From contig CAJTLX010000028.1 in NCBI GenBank assembly GCA_910577165.1, positions 247 through 42,071 on the forward strand: DNA of 41,825 nucleotides. The letters run 5' to 3'. Below are positions 1-8,732 of this stretch, one piece after another (the stretch's first letter is position 1; each line of letters starts with the position of its first letter). Below the pieces are notes generated by a model. It saw only the letters and a program-made list of their open reading frames with translations, was not told the DNA's origin and made no database searches. A program made the position numbers and the translations under genes. The DNA is from an uncultured Lachnospiraceae bacterium. Lineage in GTDB: Bacteria; Bacillota; Clostridia; Lachnospirales; Lachnospiraceae.

Positions 1-2
1 AA

Positions 3-1820
3 CTGCCAAAGGTGCGTCATGAAAGTCCAATGCTCTCCCTAGATAAGACAAAAGATCCGGCGGCACTCTCTGCGTGGTTAAAAGATAAGGAAGGGGTACT
101 TTCCTGGAAACTTGACGGTCTGACAATTGTGCTGACCTACCGGAATGGAAAACTTTTCCAGGCAGCGACCAGAGGAAATGGTGAAGTCGGAGAGATTATT
201 ACTAACAATGCAAAAGTGTTTAAGAATATTCCGCTTTCCATCCCGTTTTCAGGCGAGCTAATTCTGCGCGGCGAGGCGGTGATTAAATATTCGGATTTTG
301 AGAAGATCAATGCGGGGATTGAGGATGTGGAGGCGCGCTACAAAAATCCGCGCAATCTCTGCTCCGGTTCAGTGCGCCAGCTAAGCAACGAGATCACGGC
401 AAAGCGCAATGTTCATTTCTTTGCCTTTACCTTAGTAAGCGCGAGGATGGGGGAGGAAGTTCCCAATCTGCCGACAAGGATGGAGCAAATGCAGTGGCTG
501 CGCGAACAGGGGTTTGAGACCGTGGAGGAATGTCTTGTCACAGCGGAAACTGTGGAGGGGGCGGTGAAAGAATTTGCGGAAAAGATCGAGAAGAATGATT
601 TCCCGTCCGACGGTTTAGTGTTGACCTACAATGATATCGCCTACGGGATCTCGCTTGGTCGTACATCAAAATTTCCGCGCCATTCCATCGCGTTTAAATG
701 GCGGGATGAACTGCGCGAAACAAAATTACTTGAGATTGAGTGGAGTCCGTCGCGCACAGGGCTGATCAACCCCGTTGCAATCTTTGAGCCGGTGGAGTTG
801 GAGGGGACGAGTGTCTCCCGCGCAAGTCTTCATAATATCAGTATTATGGAGGGGTTGGAGCTTGGGATCGGGGATATTGTCACTGTCTATAAGGCAAATA
901 TGATTATTCCGCAGATTGCGGACAATTTAACGCGCAGTGGGAATATTACCGTGCCAGAGGTCTGTCCGGTCTGCGGGCAGAAAACCCATATCAAGGAAGA
1001 GAATGAAACCAAAACCCTCTATTGTATCAATGAGGAATGTCCGGCGAAAAAAATTAAGCAGTTCACCCATTTCGTCAGCCGTGATGCGATGAATATTGAG
1101 GGACTTTCCGAGGCAACACTGGAGAAATTTATCGACGAGCATATATTAAAAGAACCGGCGGATCTCTTCCACCTTGATCGCTACCGCGAAAAGATCACGC
1201 AGATGGAAGGCTTTGGAGAGAGATCCTACCAAAAACTTACCACTTCGATTGAGAAGGCGCGCGAAGTCAGTATGGCGAAATTTGTCTACAGCCTTGGGAT
1301 TTTTAATGTGGGGTTAGCCAATGCAAAGCTTATCTGCAAGCAGTTTGACAACAAGATGGATCTGATTCGCCATGCAAGCCGCGAGGAGATGGTGGAGATT
1401 GAGGGGATCGGAGAAGTGATCGCGGACTCGTTCGCCACATTTTTTGAACAGCCGGAAAATGAGCGGATAGTGGACGATCTCTTAAAAGAGGTGCATTTTA
1501 TCGCGGAGGAAAGCGCGGGGGAGAAATTCGCGGGAAAAGTCTTTGTGATCACTGGCTCCGTGGAGCATTTTGCAAACCGGAATGAACTAAAGGAGGCAAT
1601 CGAGCGGGAGGGCGGAAAGGTGACGGGTTCCGTAACCGCAAAGACAAACTATCTGATCAATAATGACAGCCTGTCAAATTCTTCCAAAAACAAGAAGGCG
1701 AAAGAATTGAGTATCCCAATTCTTACGGAGGAGGAGTTTTTAAAAATGTTAGCACAAGATACAAAAGAACCAGGGGAGGAATCGGGAAAAGGGCAGAAAG
1801 AGGAAAGCTTACCGGAATAA
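3..1820 (+). CDS. ligA: NAD-dependent DNA ligase LigA (5' end outside window)
   Basis: Seals nicks in duplex DNA with NAD+ as AMP donor, in replication and repair. The reading frame is open to the window edge; a GTG at 12 is internal, because the preceding codons (L-P-K) continue the conserved stretch before HESPMLSL. Counting from that GTG, the adenylated lysine is K33 in the motif WKLDG. The four zinc-finger cysteines are C318, C321, C338 and C343. Helix-hairpin-helix repeats follow, and a BRCT domain begins near residue 505 (KVFVITGSV). In full-length ligases the lysine lies near residue 115, so about 80 residues (domain Ia and the start of the nucleotidyltransferase domain) are off the window. 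A hydrophilic tail of about 20 residues follows BRCT. metA starts 21 bp downstream, so co-transcription is likely. Confidence 0.97.
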   Translation: MPKVRHESPMLSLDKTKDPAALSAWLKDKEGVLSWKLDGLTIVLTYRNGKLFQAATRGNGEVGEIITNNAKVFKNIPLSIPFSGELILRGEAVIKYSDFEKINAGIEDVEARYKNPRNLCSGSVRQLSNEITAKRNVHFFAFTLVSARMGEEVPNLPTRMEQMQWLREQGFETVEECLVTAETVEGAVKEFAEKIEKNDFPSDGLVLTYNDIAYGISLGRTSKFPRHSIAFKWRDELRETKLLEIEWSPSRTGLINPVAIFEPVELEGTSVSRASLHNISIMEGLELGIGDIVTVYKANMIIPQIADNLTRSGNITVPEVCPVCGQKTHIKEENETKTLYCINEECPAKKIKQFTHFVSRDAMNIEGLSEATLEKFIDEHILKEPADLFHLDRYREKITQMEGFGERSYQKLTTSIEKAREVSMAKFVYSLGIFNVGLANAKLICKQFDNKMDLIRHASREEMVEIEGIGEVIADSFATFFEQPENERIVDDLLKEVHFIAEESAGEKFAGKVFVITGSVEHFANRNELKEAIEREGGKVTGSVTAKTNYLINNDSLSNSSKNKKAKELSIPILTEEEFLKMLAQDTKEPGEESGKGQKEESLPE

Positions 1821-1841
1821 TCGGAAAGGGAGGGGAATATT

Positions 1842-2750
1842 ATGCCGATCAAGGTGCAAAGCGATCTTCCGGCAAAGAAGATTCTGGAAGAAGAAAATAT
1901 ATTTATGATGGATGAGACACGCGCACTGCATCAGGATATTCGACCGTTACAGATCGCGATCCTAAATCTTATGCCGTTAAAGGAGGATACGGAGGTACAG
2001 CTTCTGCGCAGTATGTCCAACACGCCGCTACAGTTAGATGTCACTTTTTTAACCACCTCAAGCTATGTGGGGCATAATACGGCGACTAGCCATCTTGACA
2101 AATTTTACCAGACATTTGAAGAAATCAGGAAAAGTAAGTTTGATGGTTTGATTATCACCGGCGCGCCGGTGGAACGAATGGAATTTGAGGAAGTTACGTA
2201 CTGGGAGGAATTAAAACAGATTATGGCGTGGAGCAGGCAGAATGTCACTTCCACACTCCATGTCTGCTGGGGTGCGCAGGCGGGGCTTTACTACCATTTT
2301 GGATTGAAAAATAGGGAGCTTGACAAAAAACTTTCCGGCATTTACAAACATCTCGTGCTATTGCGGCGAGAGCCCCTAGTGCGTGGGTTTGACGATATTT
2401 TTTACGCGCCACACTCGCGCTATACCGAGGTGGCAAAGGAGGATATCGCGGCCTGCGGGGAATTAAAAATTTTGGCGGAGTCTGCGGAGGCGGGAGTGTT
2501 CCTGTGCATGACGCACGATGGCAGACAGGTATTTGTGATGGGGCATCCGGAGTATGATCGCGTGACACTCGACAAGGAGTATAAGCGCGATGTGGATAAG
2601 GGGCTTGCGATCGCGGTGCCACAAAACTATTATCCAAACGACGATCCGAAGAACCGGCCGCTCTTGATGTGGCGCGCGCACGCCAACGCTCTTTACACCA
2701 ACTGGATCAATTATCTTGTGTATCAGAATACACCGTATGAATGGGGATAA
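1842..2750 (+). CDS. metA: Homoserine O-acyltransferase MetA, predicted acetyl-CoA-specific
   Basis: Acylates the hydroxyl of L-homoserine, the first committed step of methionine synthesis. At 302 residues it has the normal family length. The catalytic cysteine is C142 (HVCWGAQAG), and H235 and E237 complete the active site (GHPEYD), exactly at the positions known from E. coli MetA. Residue 111 (TGAPVER) is glutamate. In this family glutamate at 111 is associated with acetyl-CoA and glycine with succinyl-CoA, so homoserine O-acetyltransferase activity is inferred despite the usual succinyltransferase label. A good ribosome site (GGGAGGGG) precedes the ATG. It sits 21 bp after ligA and 3 bp before tatD. 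No SAM riboswitch or T-box is visible in the short upstream gap, so any methionine control must act further upstream. Confidence 0.96.
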   Translation: MPIKVQSDLPAKKILEEENIFMMDETRALHQDIRPLQIAILNLMPLKEDTEVQLLRSMSNTPLQLDVTFLTTSSYVGHNTATSHLDKFYQTFEEIRKSKFDGLIITGAPVERMEFEEVTYWEELKQIMAWSRQNVTSTLHVCWGAQAGLYYHFGLKNRELDKKLSGIYKHLVLLRREPLVRGFDDIFYAPHSRYTEVAKEDIAACGELKILAESAEAGVFLCMTHDGRQVFVMGHPEYDRVTLDKEYKRDVDKGLAIAVPQNYYPNDDPKNRPLLMWRAHANALYTNWINYLVYQNTPYEWG

Positions 2751-2753
2751 AAG

Positions 2754-3533
2754 ATGGAAACAGAGTATTATGATATTGGACTAAATTTATTTTGCAGACA
2801 ATTTCCCGATCCGGAAAAGATTATCGACAACGCACAAAATTGTGGCGTGGTCTGCATCCTGACCGGGACGGATCGAAAAGAAAATGAAAAGATAAATACA
2901 TTTGTAAGTACTCATAATATCTATGGAACAGTGGGGATTCACCCGCACAATGCGGACGTGGCAAAGCAAGAGGATTTTGTGCGGATGGAGGCGATAGCTG
3001 CGGAAAATAAAAAAATTGTCGCCATCGGTGAGTGCGGTTTGGACTACGATCGGATGTTCTCTGCCAAGGAAAATCAGATTAGGTGCCTTGAAAAACATAT
3101 TGTGCTGGCAGAAAAACTGCAAAAACCATTATTCCTGCATGAGCGTAGTGCTGCAAAGGATTTTGTGGTGCGCTTTAAAAAGCATCCGGAAATTTGCAAG
3201 CATTCCGTGGTTCATTGCTTTACTGGGGATAGGGCGACGGTGGAACAGTATCTCTCGATGGGATTTTCTATCGGAATCACTGGCTGGATCTGTGACGATC
3301 GCCGCGCAGGAGAACTTAGGGAGGCGGTGCGCGCCATTCCGCTTGACCGGATTTTGCTTGAGACGGACGCACCGTATTTAGTACCGCGCGATGTGCCAGG
3401 GCTTTCCCGGACAAATGTGCCGGAAAACATTATATATGTTGCAAGAAAACTGGCAAAATTTATGAAGGTTTCGGAGGAGGAATTAAAGAAAGCCGCTAAG
3501 GAAAATACTGAGCGGCTGTTTGGAATGATATAG
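2754..3533 (+). CDS. tatD: TatD-family metal-dependent deoxyribonuclease
   Basis: A 259-residue TIM-barrel amidohydrolase-fold nuclease. The N-terminus reads DIGLNL, as in E. coli TatD (DIGVNL), instead of the DTHCHL of the YcfH/YabD branch, which places it in the true TatD subgroup. Other metal-site motifs are present: GIHPH, GECGLDYDR, HCFTG, GITGW and ETDAPYL. E. coli TatD is a 3'-5' exonuclease linked to oxidative DNA damage repair; the same role here is inference. The start lies 3 bp after the metA stop and the ribosome site is inside the end of metA, so translation is probably coupled. The stop codon touches the first base of an intergenic repeat (3534-3631). Confidence 0.93.
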   Translation: METEYYDIGLNLFCRQFPDPEKIIDNAQNCGVVCILTGTDRKENEKINTFVSTHNIYGTVGIHPHNADVAKQEDFVRMEAIAAENKKIVAIGECGLDYDRMFSAKENQIRCLEKHIVLAEKLQKPLFLHERSAAKDFVVRFKKHPEICKHSVVHCFTGDRATVEQYLSMGFSIGITGWICDDRRAGELREAVRAIPLDRILLETDAPYLVPRDVPGLSRTNVPENIIYVARKLAKFMKVSEEELKKAAKENTERLFGMI

Positions 3534-3631
3534 ATGGTGATTGATTATCACCATTTGCGCCGAACACAGTCACCGAAGTGACATCTTCCGATTCGTGCGA
3601 GTGCGCATCCCCCGGAGGGCTATCTATCCGG
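3534..3631 (+). repeat. Intergenic structured repeat, copy A
   Basis: One of three related elements of about 100 bp in this window (others at 13805-13905, reversed, and 16598-16703). It begins directly after the tatD stop. Visible structure: a perfect 8-bp stem (3534-3541 with 3547-3554, loop TGATT), a 5-bp stem with CGAA loop (3569-3582), the invariant core CCGATTCGTGCGAGTGCGCA (3588-3607), itself able to form GTGCG/CGCAT, and a closing stem CCGGA/TCCGG (3612-3616 with 3627-3631). It separates the convergent genes tatD and the flippase and may also act as a bidirectional terminator. I do not recognise it as a named family. Confidence 0.8.
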
Positions 3632-3655
3632 CAATTATTTCATGCGGGGATATAG

Positions 3656-5158
3656 TTAAATTTCTCCCCGCTTGCACACTCCGGTAATAAAAAATAGACT
3701 GAGTGCGGCAAGGGCAAAGAGAATAAGGCATACCGCTAAAAGCAAAAGAGGCGAAAAGGCAGTCTGTACGGCAAGAAATTCATAGAGCCGAACAAAAAAT
3801 GACGCGGTAACAAACAGGATAATGGAAGATTTTACCAATACATTGACCGCATCGAACGAAAATCGGATGCTTTTTCTTACCAGAATTAAATCAAACAGAG
3901 TAAGAAAGAGCTGGCTGATTAAAAGGCTGACAAAATAGCCGTAAACGCCAAGGCGCGGGATAAGCGTGGCGAAGAGGATAACGCGCAAGGACAGCCCAAG
4001 GACGGAGGAGAGGAAAGTAAGGTTCATTTTTCCAAGCCCGTTTAGGATGCTTGAAAAGGTGGTGGAAACATAGAGAAACGGGCAGAGGAAGGAAAGGTTT
4101 GCAAGAAAGCTTCCTGCCCGCTCCTCCGAGAAAACCGTAATCCCAAGTTCCCTCCCGAAAAAGAAAAAGGCAAAGCCGGCGCACACACCTAAGAGAACGC
4201 TGTATTTGACCGCAGTTGCAACGGAGCGGGAGAGTGCGCGCAGATTATCTTTGGCGGCGGACTCGGAAACTACTGGCAGAAGCAGAACAGATAGGGAGTT
4301 CGTAAGCGTTCCCGGAAACATTAAAAAGGACATGGTCATGCCGGAGAGAATACCAAAAATGCTTAATGCTTCATCGCGGCTAAGCCCGTAGCGGCGCAGG
4401 GCAAGCGGCACTAAAAAAGCCTCGAAGCTATGTAGGATATTGATAAAGAGGCGGTTGATCGTTAACGACAGGCTTATCGAGAGAAGTTTGGCGAGGGGCG
4501 CGTGAGAAGTTACAGCGGGGGATGGTTTTAATGGCTTATTTCTTTTTTGCAGTACAAAATTCCCGCATACACAGTAGAGGCAGGAGGCAAGTTCTCCTAA
4601 GGCGAGTGCGACAATCGCAAGCTCACAGGTGATTGGAAGGGAGATGGAGATGGTATAGAGAAAAATAACACGCATACTCTGCTCGACTAGCTGCGAGGTG
4701 GCAGGAAGAAAGGATTTTTTTAAACCGTAGCAATAGCCGTGAATGCAGGAGGTCACGCCGCAAAAGGGGAAGGAAAGCGCGAGTAATTGTAGACTTCTTG
4801 CGCATTCTGGCTCCCGCAGGAAAGTCTTTGCAATCCAGGGCGCGCCGAAATAAACCACAGCCAAAGTAAGAATGGCACTTGATACGGAGAGAAGAATGCC
4901 GCAGGTTAGGATGCGTTTTCCTCCCTGTTTATCCCCCGCCGCCTCTTTTTCCGCTACCTGTTTTGAGATGGCGGTCTGGATGCCGGAGGCAAAGAGGGTA
5001 AAACAAATGCCATAGACAGGAAAAATAAGCTGATAAATGCCAAGCAGTCTGGCACCCAGCGTGTTGGAGAGAAAAATTCGGTAAAAAAATCCGATGATTC
5101 GCGTGATAAATCCCGTAATGGTAAGGAATAAAGTCCCTAAAATAAGTTTATTTTTCAT
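3656..5158 (-). CDS. SpoVB/MOP-superfamily lipid-linked oligosaccharide flippase
   Basis: A 500-residue polytopic membrane protein with about 14 predicted hydrophobic segments. The N-terminal pattern (TGFITRIIGFFYRIFLSNTL, then GIYQLIFPVYG) is typical of the SpoVB/polysaccharide-export branch of the MOP flippases, which move undecaprenyl-linked precursors across the membrane. SpoVB itself is needed for spore cortex peptidoglycan in Bacillus, but vegetative paralogues are common, so the substrate is open. It is last in a leftward unit after two GH43 genes. Two hairpins lie between it and the GH43 gene, one of them covering its GGGGGA ribosome site (5159-5179), so it may be expressed at a lower or controlled level. 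It converges on tatD. Confidence 0.85.
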   Translation of the reverse strand: MKNKLILGTLFLTITGFITRIIGFFYRIFLSNTLGARLLGIYQLIFPVYGICFTLFASGIQTAISKQVAEKEAAGDKQGGKRILTCGILLSVSSAILTLAVVYFGAPWIAKTFLREPECARSLQLLALSFPFCGVTSCIHGYCYGLKKSFLPATSQLVEQSMRVIFLYTISISLPITCELAIVALALGELASCLYCVCGNFVLQKRNKPLKPSPAVTSHAPLAKLLSISLSLTINRLFINILHSFEAFLVPLALRRYGLSRDEALSIFGILSGMTMSFLMFPGTLTNSLSVLLLPVVSESAAKDNLRALSRSVATAVKYSVLLGVCAGFAFFFFGRELGITVFSEERAGSFLANLSFLCPFLYVSTTFSSILNGLGKMNLTFLSSVLGLSLRVILFATLIPRLGVYGYFVSLLISQLFLTLFDLILVRKSIRFSFDAVNVLVKSSIILFVTASFFVRLYEFLAVQTAFSPLLLLAVCLILFALAALSLFFITGVCKRGEI

Positions 5159-5179
5159 GATGTCCCCCGCAGGGGCATC
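5159..5179 (-). promoter_or_regulatory. Hairpin that would sequester the flippase ribosome site
   Basis: On the transcribed (minus) strand, GATG-CCCC-TGC-GGGG-GA-CATC folds with GATG/CATC and CCCC/GGGG pairs. The G-run is the only plausible Shine-Dalgarno sequence for the flippase start codon at 5158, so it is paired in the folded state. This is visible sequence; a control function is inference. Confidence 0.45.
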
Positions 5180-5186
5180 GCGCCCG

Positions 5187-5230
5187 CCGCAAAATCATTT
5201 CTGTTTGGAAACAGTATATGAATTTTGCGG
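5187..5230 (-). terminator. Long hairpin between GH43 and flippase genes
   Basis: An inverted repeat: CCGCAAAATCAT (5187-5198) pairs with ATGAATTTTGCGG (5218-5230) with one bulged A, and an inner perfect stem CTGTTT/AAACAG (5201-5206 with 5209-5214) has a two-base loop. There is no T-run on either side, so it is at best a partial terminator or an RNA processing or stabilising structure that separates the two genes. Confidence 0.5.
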
Positions 5231-5249
5231 GGGTGTTATGTCATTTGAA

Positions 5250-6890
5250 TTATTCTTCCACCTCAAAGGAAAACTCAGCAAAAAGGGCGGATCCGCCCGT
5301 TTCTTTGGTGGAATACAAAAAGAGTCCCACCCGGCACCCGGTAAAATGATCGAGCAGAAAATAGAGTTTATGTGTCTGCCCCAGTGTTTGGAATTCGGAT
5401 GTCCCACCATTTAGTTCGCTGGGAGATTTTCTTTTTGGAAGAATTTGATAAGAAAATTCTACACTGTCATTTCTGTCGCGAAAATCCGCAAGAAGTCGTA
5501 AGCGCGCAAAAGGGGACTGAACAGGAATTTTCGCTGTTTCTACACTATTGTAATTTTCTTTCTGCTCCGACGTTTCTGGTCGGTTTCTCTCATGCACAAC
5601 AAGGTAATAGTTTCCATTCTCCCTGGTCAGACCAATAAAGGCATAGCAGCCCTGCAATGCGCAGAGTCCGGCAAAATCTCCCTCTTTTAGGAAACTGCCG
5701 TTTAGAGTGACTGCCACACTACTCACCGATCCGGCCAGACGCTGGGTCAGGGTATTTACCGCCTGGGTCAGATTTTTGCAGAGTGTTCCGCTGGTGATTT
5801 TGTAGCAGTGCGCGCTGTGAAAAGTGGTGGGAGAGAGCATATCGGAAGAAGTTTCATCCGGAAGTAATGTGATATCAATGTCCCAGAGTGAGTTTTGTGG
5901 AATGTGGTTCCACTGCCAGAATGGGTTTAGATGGATCCTCCCATCCTCCCCCGGCGAATAGCAAAAGTCATCTCCGCCGTAGAGCGGTGCGTAGTGATAA
6001 CTTGGTCTTGTGCTGGCGGATCTTATCTTTTTTGGAATTTTGCCAATGCGCCCGGATAAATGTCCAAAAATAGGAAAATCATTTTGGAAGGTGACGGGAA
6101 TCAGTACGGGGATGCGTCCAAGCGCGCCGTAATCCTGAAAGAGCATTGCGTACCAGGCTCCATTCGGCGTGTCAACAATACCGCCCTGCGCAACGCCTGA
6201 ATTAAAATAATTCAGATCGTCATCGACGACATCCCTGCCGATAAATGTACCATTTAACGAGTCAGCGACAAAACAGGCCTCAGTGCGCCGACACGTCCCA
6301 TGATTTGGCCAGTGGATTAAAAAAAGGTAATATTTTCCATTTATTTTATAGAGGTGTGCCCCCTCATAGCCAAGACATACCTTGCTGCGATTGTCCGAGA
6401 CGAGCAGGCGGGAAAATCCGCCTTCCTTTGGAGCCGAGAGATCCTCGTTTAGTTCGGTTAAATAAATATCTGTATTTCCATAGACAATATAGGCTTTATC
6501 CTCGTCAAAGAGCAGGGAGCAGTCGTGGTAAAACCCTTCCACATACTGTTTTGTCCATGGTCCCTCGATCTGTTCTGCGCGGTAGAGATAGGTTTTATGC
6601 GTGTCGTTGGCAACAAAGCAGACATAAAAAATCCCTCTGTGGTAGCGCAGCGAGGCGGCCCACATTCCCTGCCCGTAAATATTTTTTCCGTTTTCAAGAC
6701 GCGCCGCAGACGTGTCCGCGTGCGCATCAAATACATAGGAGGCGATCTCCCAGTGAATCAGATCGTAGGATCGTAAGATTACGCCTCCTGGCATAAAATG
6801 CATTGTGGTGCTGATCATATAATAAGTGTCCTCGACACGGATAACATCGGGATCCGGATAGTCCAGCTTTAAAATTGGATTTATTGCCAT
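5250..6890 (-). CDS. Glycoside hydrolase family 43, cytosolic beta-xylosidase/arabinofuranosidase type
   Basis: A 546-residue enzyme without a signal peptide, so cytosolic. The five-bladed propeller shows the GH43 catalytic set: base D13 (DYPDPD), pKa modulator D123 (YHDCSLLF) and acid E176 (GYEGAHLYK). Residues from about 330 form a C-terminal beta-sandwich typical of GH43 beta-xylosidases (LKEGDFAGLCALQ). It would cleave xylosides or arabinosides from imported arabinoxylan oligosaccharides; the exact substrate cannot be read from sequence. The ribosome site AGAAAGGA precedes the ATG. It lies 86 bp downstream of the GH43-CBM6 lipoprotein gene on the same strand and is probably in its operon, pairing an outer and an inner enzyme. 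No sugar transporter is beside it. Confidence 0.9.
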   Translation of the reverse strand: MAINPILKLDYPDPDVIRVEDTYYMISTTMHFMPGGVILRSYDLIHWEIASYVFDAHADTSAARLENGKNIYGQGMWAASLRYHRGIFYVCFVANDTHKTYLYRAEQIEGPWTKQYVEGFYHDCSLLFDEDKAYIVYGNTDIYLTELNEDLSAPKEGGFSRLLVSDNRSKVCLGYEGAHLYKINGKYYLFLIHWPNHGTCRRTEACFVADSLNGTFIGRDVVDDDLNYFNSGVAQGGIVDTPNGAWYAMLFQDYGALGRIPVLIPVTFQNDFPIFGHLSGRIGKIPKKIRSASTRPSYHYAPLYGGDDFCYSPGEDGRIHLNPFWQWNHIPQNSLWDIDITLLPDETSSDMLSPTTFHSAHCYKITSGTLCKNLTQAVNTLTQRLAGSVSSVAVTLNGSFLKEGDFAGLCALQGCYAFIGLTRENGNYYLVVHERNRPETSEQKENYNSVETAKIPVQSPFARLRLLADFRDRNDSVEFSYQILPKRKSPSELNGGTSEFQTLGQTHKLYFLLDHFTGCRVGLFLYSTKETGGSALFAEFSFEVEE

Positions 6891-6928
6891 AAGATATGTT
6901 GTCCTTTCTGGCGGATTCGCGCCTGTGG

Positions 6929-6974
6929 TTTTACTTAAAGTATCAGTAGCGGAGTGTATGGTTCTCGCCGTAAA
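6929..6974 (-). pseudogene. Duplicated remnant of a CBM6 gene 3' end
   Basis: Directly 3' of the GH43-CBM6 gene lies a diverged second copy of its last codons. Read on the minus strand, this segment gives YGENHTLRY-stop-YFK-stop, against GTDYALDYWYFK-stop at the true gene end; TGG is replaced by TGA. The first 15 bases (TTTTACTTAAAGTA) are identical between the copies. It looks like the tail of a decayed tandem paralogue or a terminal duplication. Confidence 0.6.
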
Positions 6975-6976
6975 TT

Positions 6977-8677
6977 TTACTTAAAGTACCAGTAGTCAAG
7001 TGCATAATCCGTACCGAAAAATACAAAATAGAGCTTGTGGGAACCGGAAACTGGTGTGGTGAGTGCAGTACTTACCTCACGAAAATCTTCCGTTTCATCC
7101 GGGACTACTTCAAGCAATGCGATAGCCTCATTTTCCGGCGAGTCCAGGCAGACTTTAATCACGCCGTAGGAGCCATCATATGCACGCACACTGGCGGTAA
7201 ACGTCAGGTTTCTTTTCTCGTCCTCCCCGAAATCTACGCCGGAAACACTTAGCCAGCTTCCGGTGGTAATATCTTCGACAATCATATTGCCGGAACCAAA
7301 ATAGGTGCTTTGGGAGCCGTACTGCTCAGTGGTAATGCCGCCCATACTCTGCATGGTTTCCGCCTCCACCTTCTCATAAGGATTTAGATGTCCCTCGCCC
7401 CCAACGCCAGCCTTGGTCATGGAGATCGGAGCGATCGAGCCGTCCTCATTTATGGAAACCGCATCGATCTGAGTACAGCGGTAGCCTTTTTCCACGCCCA
7501 TATCGCGCTCTAACACCTGTGTGTGATAAGTTATATACCACTGGTCATTAAATTCAAACATACAATGATGATTATTTCCGTAGCAGCCAAAAAATTCTCC
7601 TGGATTTTTCATGATCGAACCTTTAAAAGTAAATGGTCCGAGAGGGGAAGTGCTGGTCATATAGGCAATATGTGCATTTTTAATGCCATATTCTTTTTGT
7701 CCTTCGGCATCGACATTCCAGTTGGTGCAGTAGGAATAATAGTAGGTGTCACCGATCTTGTTAATTCCGGAGTCCTCAAATAAATATGGCGCGTCGATGG
7801 AGACAGGGGTGCCGACAATGGAGATCATATCCTCCCCCAGCTGGACAGCGCGTGCAGTGTCTGGGTGCGCATAGACCTCGCCGGGAATTCCGCCGCCAAA
7901 ATAAAGGTACGCCGTTCCGTCTTCCTCCACCAAAACCGCAGGGTCAAACAGCCAGGTAACATTATCACAGTTTTCTGTCTCACGGGAGATTAAAGGATAT
8001 CCGAGCGGATCGGTAAATGGTCCGGTTGGGGAATCCGAGGTCAAAACGCCAATGCCCCCGGCACTGTTTGCAAAATAGAGAAAGAATTTCATCTTGCCGT
8101 CAATTTCCTTGCAGGCTGCCGCGGGTGCCCAGGAATTATTTGCCCAGGTCGCCGCGCCGTCGCGCCCCGCAGCGTAGATAGTGCCGTGATCCGTCCAGTT
8201 GACCAGATCGGAGGAGGAGATCACGCAGATGGACTGAATCTTTCCGTAAGAGTTTGCGATGATCTCGCCGCCCGCACCATATTCAAAAATATCTCCGGTC
8301 ATATACAGATAAACTCTGCCGTCATAGACAAGTGCGTAGGGATCCGCCCCGAAACGCTGCGTCATCACCGGGTTATTGTAGAGAGCTTTTTTGTAGCCCT
8401 CCTTTAATGTAATGCCGTTAAATTTTTCGGCAAGGGGATTTGTCTGTTTCATATCACTTTCTCCTTTAGATGAATTGTCGGTCTGTCCAGGATCTTTTTC
8501 TCCTTCCTCCTTAGCCTCCGGGGAGGGAAGTGCCGCCGCACTCGGAGAAACCTGAGAAGTTATCTGTGTATCCGTATTGGCACTCTGTGAGGAACACGCG
8601 GCGGATGTAGAACCAAGTGTGAGCAGCAGAGCAAAGAGGAACTGCCCACCTTTGTTTTTTAAGAAATGGTACTGCAT
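6977..8677 (-). CDS. GH43 arabinofuranosidase-type lipoprotein with C-terminal CBM6
   Basis: A 566-residue exported enzyme. Residues 1-28 form a lipoprotein signal peptide with lipobox SAAC (C28), followed by a Ser/Pro/Glu-rich linker to about residue 80. The GH43 domain has base D112 (GADPYALVYDG), D245 (FDPAVLVEEDG) and acid E301 (APYLFEDSG), the pattern of arabinoxylan arabinofuranohydrolases of the GH43_29 type. From about residue 430 a CBM6-like module (YEKVEAETMQSMGG ... LDYWYFK) would bind xylan. It should be anchored outside the membrane and debranch arabinoxylan. It has its own promoter (8733-8761) and the ribosome site AAGGAG. It is first in the leftward unit with the cytosolic GH43 and the flippase. 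Confidence 0.92.
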   Translation of the reverse strand: MQYHFLKNKGGQFLFALLLTLGSTSAACSSQSANTDTQITSQVSPSAAALPSPEAKEEGEKDPGQTDNSSKGESDMKQTNPLAEKFNGITLKEGYKKALYNNPVMTQRFGADPYALVYDGRVYLYMTGDIFEYGAGGEIIANSYGKIQSICVISSSDLVNWTDHGTIYAAGRDGAATWANNSWAPAAACKEIDGKMKFFLYFANSAGGIGVLTSDSPTGPFTDPLGYPLISRETENCDNVTWLFDPAVLVEEDGTAYLYFGGGIPGEVYAHPDTARAVQLGEDMISIVGTPVSIDAPYLFEDSGINKIGDTYYYSYCTNWNVDAEGQKEYGIKNAHIAYMTSTSPLGPFTFKGSIMKNPGEFFGCYGNNHHCMFEFNDQWYITYHTQVLERDMGVEKGYRCTQIDAVSINEDGSIAPISMTKAGVGGEGHLNPYEKVEAETMQSMGGITTEQYGSQSTYFGSGNMIVEDITTGSWLSVSGVDFGEDEKRNLTFTASVRAYDGSYGVIKVCLDSPENEAIALLEVVPDETEDFREVSTALTTPVSGSHKLYFVFFGTDYALDYWYFK

Positions 8678-8732
8678 AGAAGTCTCCTTTACAATTTTAA
8701 TTTAAAAAATGTCGGATAAAACTATTGTTTTG

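Noticed and set aside
6245..6796. Open frame of 183 codons on the plus strand
   Set aside because: Antisense to the GH43 catalytic domain, which has all three catalytic residues.
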